Source: Rhodothermales bacterium (GTDB lineage Bacteria; Bacteroidota; Rhodothermia; Rhodothermales; UBA10348). Taken from it: DNA of 64,000 bases. Below, in pieces: positions 54,881 to 62,187 of the stretch. The notes under the pieces were generated by a model. That model was given only the letters and a program-made list of their open reading frames with translations, was not told where the DNA came from and made no database searches. The first letter of the stretch is position 1, and the number at the start of each line of letters is the position of its first letter. The position numbers were made by a program, and so were the translations under genes. The stretch lies in assembly GCA_024711125.1 (NCBI GenBank), contig JANJTM010000059.1, positions 62,001-126,000 on the forward strand, given 5' to 3'.

Positions 54881-54915
54881 AAACGAAAACCCCAGGCGAC
54901 CGAGTCGGTGGGGTT
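54881..54915 (-). terminator. Intrinsic terminator after the GT5-like gene
   Basis: On the minus strand AACCCCA pairs with TGGGGTT around a small inner stem (CCGA-CT-CGG) and is followed by TTCGTTTG. It suggests that the GT5-like gene is at least partly separate from the DUF4270-like gene downstream. Confidence 0.6.
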
Positions 54916-54960
54916 CTCATCGGAGGGCGTATGCGTGGATGCGCGTGGGGTTTCCCCGGC

Positions 54961-55722
54961 TCAGGCCGCCACGCCGTTCGCGACCCGCTCGTAAACGGCT
55001 GCGGTCATTTCCAGGTTGGCCTGTTCGTCGTCGCCGTACCGCTCGACCGAGTCCTGCGCGGCCATGGAACCGGGGAGAATCACCGCGTCGGCGAACCGCC
55101 GTCCGGCCTCGTTGAGATCCTTGCCGGCGAGCGTGTCGTCGACCGGAAAGCCGAAGCGCTCGAACAGCTCCCGCGAGACCGATCCGTCGAAGTCCACCGG
55201 GTGCGGAGTGAACACGATCTTGGAGCCGGAAAACAGCGGGTCGCCGGCGAACGTCGTGCGCAGGAGCATCGGGATGAACCCGCTCATCCAACCGAAGGCG
55301 TGCACGACGTCGGGTCTCCATCCCAGGTTCCGGATCGTCTCGATCACGGCCCTGGCGAAGAACGCCGCCCGCTCGGGATTGTCCTCGAACAGCTTGCCGG
55401 AGCGGTCGGCGAAGATGCCCTTGCGCTTGAACAGCCGGTTGCTGTCCATGAAGTAGACCTGGAGCCGGATGCCCGGGATCGAGGCTACCTTGACGTTCAG
55501 CTGCTCGCGTTGCGTACCGACCGGGATGTCGTTCGACGACAGGCGGATGACCTCGTGCAGCCGGTTCCGCCGTTCGTTCACGATACCGTACCTGGGCATC
55601 ATGATCCGCGTCTCCACGCCTTTCGCCTCGTGCATCAGGTCGGGAAGGCGGCGTACGAGCGACGCGATTTCCGACTCGTCCGTGAACGGCGCGACCTCGC
55701 CGGAGACAAAGAGTACCCTCAT
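54961..55722 (-). CDS. Short GT5-type 'glycogen/starch synthase' family protein (Bacteroidota type)
   Basis: The 253-residue product corresponds to the N-terminal half of glycogen synthase. The pattern 'VLFVSGEVAPF', 'TRIMMPRYGIVNERRNRLHEVIRLS', 'VKVASIPGIRLQVYFMDSNRLFKRKGIF' and 'ERAAFFARAVIETIRNLGWRPDVVHAFGWM' matches the short GT5 proteins (about 250-280 residues) typical of Bacteroidota. The GT-B C-terminal ADP-sugar domain is absent, and the K-x-G-G ADP-glucose loop that normally follows 'EVAPF' reads 'TDESEI'. It is therefore unlikely to be an active glycogen synthase. ATG 55722 gives the conserved start. Its role is unknown; the neighbouring DUF4270-like gene is part of a conserved Bacteroidota context. 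Confidence 0.82.
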   Translation of the reverse strand: MRVLFVSGEVAPFTDESEIASLVRRLPDLMHEAKGVETRIMMPRYGIVNERRNRLHEVIRLSSNDIPVGTQREQLNVKVASIPGIRLQVYFMDSNRLFKRKGIFADRSGKLFEDNPERAAFFARAVIETIRNLGWRPDVVHAFGWMSGFIPMLLRTTFAGDPLFSGSKIVFTPHPVDFDGSVSRELFERFGFPVDDTLAGKDLNEAGRRFADAVILPGSMAAQDSVERYGDDEQANLEMTAAVYERVANGVAA

Positions 55723-55839
55723 GGCGTATTCTGATGCGTTGTACGGAGCGCAGGCCGGCGGCGACCAGGCCGCGGATGGGCGGGTCCGGGGGCTTGGGGC
55801 TGAGGACCATCTCTGCCCGGAAGTCCGCCCGAAAGCCCG

Positions 55840-55870
55840 CAAAGATAACAATATGTGGCTGTTTTTTCAA
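55840..55870 (-). promoter_or_regulatory. Predicted promoter of the short GT5 gene
   Basis: On the minus strand TTG (55870-55868), a 20-nt spacer and TATCTTTG (55847-55840), a perfect match to the TAnnTTTG box. It is the best promoter in the window, in an A/T-rich patch between two divergent genes, 117 nt before the start codon. Confidence 0.7.
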
Positions 55871-55902
55871 GTTTACGCGCGTCCCGCCGACGCTCCCCGC
55901 CG

Positions 55903-56808
55903 ATGATCGCCTCCCGCGGGTCCCGATCGGCCGAACCCGTGCTCGGCCTCGCACTCGGCGGGGGCGGAATGCGCGGCTGGGCGCACGTCGGTGTGCTCTC
56001 TGTGCTCGAGGAGCGAGGATTGCGACCGGACCTCGTGGTGGGAAGCAGCGCCGGCGCGCTGATCGGCGCGTACTATGCCAAGGGGCTGCCGGTCCCGGAG
56101 ATGGTGCGCCTGATGCGCGGACAGCGAACGGCCTCCCTGTTCGGGCTGCGGCTCGACGGAGCGGCGCTGCTCGACACCGACGATCTGCGCGACCTGTTGG
56201 TAGAGCAGCTGGGCGACGTACAGATCGAGGATCTCGAGCTCCCGTTCGCGGTCGTGGCCACCGAACTCGCGAGCGGAAAGGAGGTCGTGATCGACAGGGG
56301 TCCGGTCGTCGACGCCATTCTCGCCTCGAGCGCCATGCCCGGCATCTTCGCGCCCGTTCGCCGGGGTGACCGTCTCCTGGTGGACGGCGGCATCTGCAAC
56401 AACGTTCCGACCAGCGTACTGGTCAGCCGCGGCGCGCGTTACACCATCGCCGTTCGGCTCCACCGGGACGAGGAACGGTTCGACGGTGTTCCGTCCTCGC
56501 CCGAGCGCTCCGTGTCCAACTCGCTCTGGGCCGATCGCCTCGCCAAGACGATCCGCCGGGATCCGTCCCTGCCAAGCGGTTTCGAGGTCATCAGCCGCGT
56601 GATGGAGTTGACCGTCGCCAAGCTCGAGCGCTACCGCCTGCAGGCGTACCCGCCCGATGTGCTGATCCGACCGGAGGTCGGCCACGTGCGCACGCTGGCC
56701 TTCTCTGAAGAGCGCGAAGACATCTACGAAGCGGGACGCGAGGCGGCGCTCGCCGGCGGAGACCTCCTGGACCGTCTCGCCGGACGCGTGGCGGCGGCAC
56801 GCGGATGA
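55903..56808 (+). CDS. Patatin-like phospholipase
   Basis: The 301-residue protein has the patatin oxyanion loop 'GLALGGGGMRGWAHVGVLSVLEERG', the nucleophile elbow 'GSSAG' with Ser49, and the catalytic Asp161 in 'VDGGICNNVP'. This Ser-Asp dyad is complete, so lipase or acyl-hydrolase activity is likely. No signal peptide or barrel is present, so it is probably cytosolic or membrane-associated. ATG 55903 ('MIASRGSRSAEPVLGLALGG') is preferred over the ORF-track start at 55855. It is divergent from the short GT5 gene and convergent with the DUF4175-like gene. Confidence 0.88.
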   Translation: MIASRGSRSAEPVLGLALGGGGMRGWAHVGVLSVLEERGLRPDLVVGSSAGALIGAYYAKGLPVPEMVRLMRGQRTASLFGLRLDGAALLDTDDLRDLLVEQLGDVQIEDLELPFAVVATELASGKEVVIDRGPVVDAILASSAMPGIFAPVRRGDRLLVDGGICNNVPTSVLVSRGARYTIAVRLHRDEERFDGVPSSPERSVSNSLWADRLAKTIRRDPSLPSGFEVISRVMELTVAKLERYRLQAYPPDVLIRPEVGHVRTLAFSEEREDIYEAGREAALAGGDLLDRLAGRVAAARG

Positions 56809-56815
56809 CGCGGGC

Positions 56816-59800
56816 TCACGCGCCCGGTCCGGCCTCCCGCTGCAGCAGCTCGAAGTACCGGCGGATCAGCTCCCGGTAATCGGGCGCGTAGCCGCTCTCG
56901 AGTGCGCGGATGAGGTCGCGCCTCAGCCGCTCGACCCGCTCGTCCGGAGTCAGCGCCGCTGGGCTGCCCCTCGGCACGTCCTCGCCCGATCGGCTCTCTC
57001 GTCGGCGCTCGCGACCGCGCTCCTGCAGCGACTGCGTGGCCTCGAGCAGCCGCGTCAGGATCTGCTGCTGCCGCTGGGCGGTGCGGGCGGACGGCCGCAT
57101 CTGCTGCAGTTCCTCGATCGTGTCGAGCATCTGGTCGGCGATGCGTTCCAGGTCGCCGAGCGTCCGGTTGCGAAGCGAGCGGTCCCGCGACAGTTCCCGG
57201 AGCTCGTCCCGCAGGCGCCGCTGCTGCTCGGCCATCTGCCGCATGCGCTCGGCGGCATCCTGCGACAGGCGGTTTCCCGCCATGTCGTTCAGCATCTGCT
57301 GGATCTGCCGGTTCAGTTCCTGCTGCTGCCCCGCCATGTCCTGCAGTTGCTGCATCATCTGCTCCATGGACATGCCGCTTCCGCCCGATTGGCCGTTCTG
57401 CATCTGGTCCATGAGGTCGGCGAGGAGCAGGGCCAGTTCATTCAACTGGGTCATCGCCGCTTTCTGGTGGCCGGCGGCCCGCGCCGGAACGCGTTCCGTC
57501 ATGGCCTCGACGGCGTTGCCCATCTCGAGCGCCGACTCTCCCGCGAACGCCTGGATGTCTCGGCCCATCTGCGGGACCTGGCGGGCCAGCGACCGTAAGG
57601 TGTCGGTCACGGTGTGCAGGCCGTCCTGGAGCCTCGACTGTGCCTGGGCCGATTCGCGCAGGCGGGGATTCTCGCCGGAAAGCCGCTGGACCTCCACCCG
57701 AAGCGCCTCCTGGTCGCGGGAGAGGGCGAGCACGTCGTCGAGCGCCCGGCGCAGGGCGGCCACGTTGACCTGCATCTGCTGCCCCTGCATGCCGGCGCGC
57801 ATCTGCTGCAGCTGCCGGGAAAGCTGCTCGAGTTCCTCGCCCATCTGCTGCTGACCCTGGCGCGCCGGTTCGAGGTCATCGTTCCGCAGCTGCTGCGCGT
57901 TTTCCTGCATCCGGCGGTCGAGGTCCCGGCCGCGGGTCTGTTCGGTAAGATCCTGCATGGAGCGCTGCGGCGCGTTGCGCACGTCCTGCATGCGCTGCCG
58001 GGCCTCCTCCATGCGGCGCTCGAGTTCGGCCATCTCCTGGGCGGCGCGCTCCTGTTCCTCGGCCAGGCGGGCTGCCGCCGTGGAATCGGGTGTCCCGCCG
58101 GCCTCGCGACGTTCCTCCTCGAGGCCCGTCCGCTCCGCGAGATCCCGTTCCGTGCGCGCGAGATCCTCGGCGCGGCGCGCGGTTTCGTCGAGCTCCTGCT
58201 GCACGCGCAGCGAGCGGAACAACTCGAGCGTACGGTCGAGCCGCTCGCGGTACTGCTCCTCGCTGAACTCGAAGCGCTCCATGGCTTCCTGCATGCGACC
58301 GGGATCGAGCTGCTGCATCGCTTCCTGCAGTTGGCGAAGCGCCTCGGCCAGCTCGGGGGAGGAGATCTCCCGGGCCACTTCCTGCAGCTCACGGAACAGT
58401 TCGAGCGTCTCTTCGCTGACGAGACGATTCTCCTCCATCTCCCGCACCGATTCCTCGATCGCCTCGGCCACGCTCTCGACAGATTCCTCCAGCTCCTGGC
58501 GACGTTCCTCCAACCGCTCGGCGGCGCGCCTGTCCTGCCAGTCGGCCTCGGGTTTCGCGCGGAGATCCTCCCGAAGCCGATCGAATTCCTCGCGCAGGGT
58601 GCCCGCGTCCTCCGACAGGCGCTCGAGTTCGTCCTCGGTCGTGTCCTGGTCTTCCCGCAGCGCATCGTACCGCTCGGCGAGCGAAGGCACGGTGACCCGC
58701 AATTCGGGGGAAAACGCGGCCTTGGGTCCCGAAACGTCGTCATTGTCCTCGACGCGAAGCCGGAAGGCGACCACGTCGCCGGGCATGGGATCCCTCCCCC
58801 GCGTCGCCGCGACGTCCCACTCGTGCGATCCCGCCTGTTCGGGCGCCGCGGGATCGGCCAGTTCCAGCGGCACGCGGGACCACGAGGAATCCGGATCGCC
58901 GAACCTGCTCTCGGTCAGGCGGAATTCCAGCGCGATCGCGCGGAACCCGAAATCGTCGGCGAGCCGCCAACCGAGCGGGACGATCCCGCTCTCCTCCAGC
59001 TCGACGTCTCCGACGGGGTACTCCCAGGAGACCACCGGAAACGCGTCCTCGAGCACGTCTATCGTGTAGCGAACCGATCCGTCTCCCCGCACCGAGTCGG
59101 TCGACACGACCTCGACGCTCCACTCGCCCTGCCGGCGCACGGTGAACGTGCCCGAGACGCTTCGGCCGTCGATGCGCATCGGCGTCGGCGGGGCTTCGGT
59201 GACGAGGAGTCGGCCCGTCGCTATTTCCGGGCCGGAAACGACGGCCTCGACATCGACCCGGGTGCCGGGAAGCGCCGCGATATCCCCACGGTCGACGTCC
59301 AGGGCCTCCGGCGGGCGGCGGGTGTACGCCGGGTGGCGCAGCACCACCTGCAGGCGGCCGACCACCGGTCGATCGATAACCCGGGCCTCGAACCACGCCG
59401 ACAGGACCTCGTCTGCCACGACCCGGTACCGGAAACCGCGGCGCAGGTTCGTGAACGTGTGGGACGCCCGGCCCGAATCGACGGGCAACTCGAGGCCCGA
59501 CACGAGATCCTCTCCCTCGAGGCGGACCTCGAGCACCGTGCGGGTCGGCAGCGCCACGCCCGCCAGGATGGCTTCCACGCGGAGGTCCGCGCCTTTCACG
59601 AGATCCACGTCGCCGGGCGAGACCGTGAGCGTGAAGGCAGCGGGTCGTGCATAGGCCGAGCCCGCGTCGACGAGACGGGCCGAGGCCGACACGAACGATC
59701 CCGGCGCCACGACCAGCCACACGACGAGCGGGACGGCCGGCGCGGCCAGCCATCGGGATCGGCGTATCACGCCCGAATAATCGTCCACCTCGGAGAAACG

Positions 59801-60238
59801 GACGTGCGCGAGCGACGCCTCGAGCGCACGAGCGGCCCGGGCCACGAGGACGGCCGGCGCCTCGGAATGCCGACCCCCGGTCAGTTGCAGCCAGTTCAGG
59901 AGCCGGTCGCCGACCTCCGGGAATCTTCGACCGACGCCCAGGGCGACCTCGTCGTCCGGAATGGGATCGACGAATCGGGCCCAGCGGGCCGCGGGCCAGG
60001 CCACGCGTACCAGGAGCATTCCGCCCGTGGCGACGAGGAAGAGGGCGAGCGCGGCCACGCGTCCGGCCGACGGCATCCACGCGGCCGCTTCGATCGCCGC
60101 CGCGGCCAGCCACGCGCACAGGGCGAGCGTCGCCGTCTCGGTGAGCCCGCGCAGCACGTCCACTCGCGCCAACCGGCGCCGCGCCTGTCGCAGGCCGGCA
60201 TCCAGGGGTGATGCGGAGTGGTCTCTTCGGGCGTTCAC
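56816..60238 (-). CDS. Giant DUF4175-like membrane and coiled-coil protein
   Basis: The 1140-residue product has a membrane-anchored N-terminus (two spans at about 33-80 and one at about 165-185), then a beta-rich region (about 190-520, including 'FTLTVSPGDVDLVKGADLRVEA'). From about 540 to the end comes an extended glutamine/glutamate/arginine-rich coiled coil ('LAERYDALREDQDTTEDELERL', 'MSMEQMMQQLQDMAGQQQELNRQIQ'). This layout matches DUF4175 proteins, which in many genomes lie beside MoxR/BatA stress genes; none is here. It starts with GTG at 60238 with no clear ribosome-binding site. The function is unknown; an envelope scaffold role is plausible. Confidence 0.75.
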   Translation of the reverse strand: MNARRDHSASPLDAGLRQARRRLARVDVLRGLTETATLALCAWLAAAAIEAAAWMPSAGRVAALALFLVATGGMLLVRVAWPAARWARFVDPIPDDEVALGVGRRFPEVGDRLLNWLQLTGGRHSEAPAVLVARAARALEASLAHVRFSEVDDYSGVIRRSRWLAAPAVPLVVWLVVAPGSFVSASARLVDAGSAYARPAAFTLTVSPGDVDLVKGADLRVEAILAGVALPTRTVLEVRLEGEDLVSGLELPVDSGRASHTFTNLRRGFRYRVVADEVLSAWFEARVIDRPVVGRLQVVLRHPAYTRRPPEALDVDRGDIAALPGTRVDVEAVVSGPEIATGRLLVTEAPPTPMRIDGRSVSGTFTVRRQGEWSVEVVSTDSVRGDGSVRYTIDVLEDAFPVVSWEYPVGDVELEESGIVPLGWRLADDFGFRAIALEFRLTESRFGDPDSSWSRVPLELADPAAPEQAGSHEWDVAATRGRDPMPGDVVAFRLRVEDNDDVSGPKAAFSPELRVTVPSLAERYDALREDQDTTEDELERLSEDAGTLREEFDRLREDLRAKPEADWQDRRAAERLEERRQELEESVESVAEAIEESVREMEENRLVSEETLELFRELQEVAREISSPELAEALRQLQEAMQQLDPGRMQEAMERFEFSEEQYRERLDRTLELFRSLRVQQELDETARRAEDLARTERDLAERTGLEEERREAGGTPDSTAAARLAEEQERAAQEMAELERRMEEARQRMQDVRNAPQRSMQDLTEQTRGRDLDRRMQENAQQLRNDDLEPARQGQQQMGEELEQLSRQLQQMRAGMQGQQMQVNVAALRRALDDVLALSRDQEALRVEVQRLSGENPRLRESAQAQSRLQDGLHTVTDTLRSLARQVPQMGRDIQAFAGESALEMGNAVEAMTERVPARAAGHQKAAMTQLNELALLLADLMDQMQNGQSGGSGMSMEQMMQQLQDMAGQQQELNRQIQQMLNDMAGNRLSQDAAERMRQMAEQQRRLRDELRELSRDRSLRNRTLGDLERIADQMLDTIEELQQMRPSARTAQRQQQILTRLLEATQSLQERGRERRRESRSGEDVPRGSPAALTPDERVERLRRDLIRALESGYAPDYRELIRRYFELLQREAGPGA

Positions 60239-60321
60239 GGTCGGAATTCGCGGTCAGGGTGGCCCGGACCTGAACCCTGAGCATCCGGGCGGGTTTCAGC
60301 GGGACGAACGGTCGGGCCTTC

Positions 60322-60352
60322 TTGTACGGAGCCGCGACCGGGCTTATCGTTC
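60322..60352 (+). promoter_or_regulatory. Predicted promoter of glgC
   Basis: TTG (60322-60324), a 20-nt spacer and TATCGTTC (60345-60352) fit the window's promoter layout. The box ends 57 nt before the glgC start. Confidence 0.55.
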
Positions 60353-60409
60353 GCACAGGCGGCCGCGGACCGGTCGATCCGCGGCGCTCGAATCCTCGCC
60401 TCCACTCCC

Positions 60410-61678
60410 ATGAAATCCACGATCGCCATCATCCTCGGCGGCGGCGCCGGAAGCCGGCTGTTCCCCCTCACCCGCGATCGATCGAAGCCCGCCGTCCCGC
60501 TCGCGGGCAAGTACCGTCTCATCGACATTCCCGTTTCGAACTGCATCAATTCGGACATCAACCGGATCTTCGTCCTCACGCAGTTCAATTCGGCGAGCCT
60601 GAACCGGCACATCGCGCAGACCTATCTCTTCGACCGGTACCGGCAGGGGTTCGTCACGATCCTCGCGGCCGAGCAGACCCTGCAGTCGAGCAACTGGTTC
60701 CAGGGAACGGCCGACGCGGTGCGCCAGAGCATGAAGCACGTCGATGCCTACCGGCACGACCACGTGCTGATCCTGTCGGGCGACCAGCTCTACACGATGG
60801 ACTACCGGAAGATGCTCGACTTCCACACCGAGAAGGGAGCCGACCTGACGATCGCGACGATTCCGGTACACGCCAACGACGCGCCCGGCTTCGGCATCAT
60901 GAAGACCGACGACTCGGGCACCATCACCGAGTTCTACGAGAAGCCGAAGCGGGACGAGCTGGGCGACAAGACGAGCCCGGTGTCGGACGCCATGCGGGAG
61001 CAGGGGAGGGTCTACCTGGCGTCCATGGGCATCTACATGTTTTCGGCGGGCATCCTCAGGCGGCTGCTCGAGGAGTCTCCCGACGCGAACGATTTCGGAA
61101 AGCAGATCATCCCCGGGGCCATCGGGGCGCACAAGGTCGTCAGCTATCCCTTCGAGGATTACTGGAGCGACATCGGGACCATCCGGTCGTTCTTCGAGGC
61201 GAACCTCCAACTCGCCCGTCGCAAGCCCGAGTTCGACATGTACAATCCCCGCATGCCGCTGTACACGAACGCGCGCATGCTTCCGCCCGCGAAGATCCAG
61301 TCGTCGTACATCCAGGACTCGATCATCGCCGAAGCCAGCGTCATCGTGAATGCGCAGATCTCGAACTCGGTGATCGGCCTGCGTTCGGTGATCGGGAACA
61401 ACACGACCGTCAAGAACACCATCATGATGGGGTCGGACTACTTCCCGTGGCACAAGCCGGAACTGCGCGACAGCGTGCAGGGCCCCGACCGCCCGGGCAT
61501 CGAGGAGGAGTCCTACGTCGAGGGCGCGATCATCGACCGGAACGTATCGATCGGAAAACGCTGCATCATCAAGAACCGCGACAACGTGCAGGAGCACGAC
61601 GGCGAGAATTTCTACATCCGCGACGGGATCGTGGTCATTCCGAAGAACGTTCGCATTCCCGACGACACCATCATCTGA
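60410..61678 (+). CDS. glgC: Glucose-1-phosphate adenylyltransferase
   Basis: GlgC makes ADP-glucose from glucose-1-phosphate and ATP, the committed step of bacterial glycogen synthesis. The 422-residue protein has the nucleotidyl-transferase loop 'ILGGGAGSRLFPLTRDRSKPAVPLAGKYRLID', 'FQGTADAVRQ', 'VLILSGDQLYTMDY' with the catalytic Asp, 'FYEKPKRDELG', and a C-terminal left-handed beta-helix ('NAQISNSVIGLRSVIGNNTTVKNTIMMG'). The motifs are complete. A functional full-length glycogen synthase is not in the window; the short GT5 protein cannot obviously do that job. A lipoprotein gene follows after 26 nt. Confidence 0.95.
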   Translation: MKSTIAIILGGGAGSRLFPLTRDRSKPAVPLAGKYRLIDIPVSNCINSDINRIFVLTQFNSASLNRHIAQTYLFDRYRQGFVTILAAEQTLQSSNWFQGTADAVRQSMKHVDAYRHDHVLILSGDQLYTMDYRKMLDFHTEKGADLTIATIPVHANDAPGFGIMKTDDSGTITEFYEKPKRDELGDKTSPVSDAMREQGRVYLASMGIYMFSAGILRRLLEESPDANDFGKQIIPGAIGAHKVVSYPFEDYWSDIGTIRSFFEANLQLARRKPEFDMYNPRMPLYTNARMLPPAKIQSSYIQDSIIAEASVIVNAQISNSVIGLRSVIGNNTTVKNTIMMGSDYFPWHKPELRDSVQGPDRPGIEEESYVEGAIIDRNVSIGKRCIIKNRDNVQEHDGENFYIRDGIVVIPKNVRIPDDTII

Positions 61679-61704
61679 ATCCCACCCGGATCGGAATCGG
61701 TTCC

Positions 61705-62187
61705 ATGAAGTCCCGTACCGCGTTCACCACCCTGCTCGTCGTCGTTTCCCTGTCGGGCTGCCGGTTCTACGGCAGCGCCGAGACGGTTGCCGGGGCCAAG
61801 GTCGAAATCTCGAACATGCTGGCGTGGGCCGGAACGGAGGCCGACCGCCTTGCCGCCGACCGGGAAGCGCTCCAGGCCGGCGGCCACGCCGCCTCGGCAT
61901 TGGCCCTGTCGGATCTCGAGGGTCGTCTCGCCGCGTTGAAGGCGGACTGGAGCGATCTGGCCGCGTCGGTCGAGGCCTCCTCGTCCCACCGCACCGTGCG
62001 GCACGCCCTGTCGGGCATGATCTCGGAGCGCCAGCGGCACGAGGACGCCTATGTGCGGGTGATCGCGGCGCTCGGCGGGACCGCGGCGGTTCACGGGGCG
62101 CGCCTGTCGCTCGAGCCGACGTTCTGGGTGCGCGCCGCGCATCGGGCCGATCGTCGCGGCGTCCGCGACGTACTCCAGGGCGGATGA
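61705..62187 (+). CDS. Small lipoprotein upstream of a TonB receptor
   Basis: The 160-residue product has a lipoprotein signal peptide 'AFTTLLVVVSLSGC' (cysteine about residue 19). The mature part is mostly helical ('ETVAGAKVEISNMLAWAGTEADRLAADREALQAGG', 'LALSDLEGRLAALKADWSDLAASV'). I do not recognise the family. Its last codon overlaps the start of a TonB-dependent receptor gene (ATGA), so the two are probably translated together. The pair resembles the receptor-lipoprotein pair near 13-16 kb in gene content, though the order is reversed. Confidence 0.55.
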   Translation: MKSRTAFTTLLVVVSLSGCRFYGSAETVAGAKVEISNMLAWAGTEADRLAADREALQAGGHAASALALSDLEGRLAALKADWSDLAASVEASSSHRTVRHALSGMISERQRHEDAYVRVIAALGGTAAVHGARLSLEPTFWVRAAHRADRRGVRDVLQGG

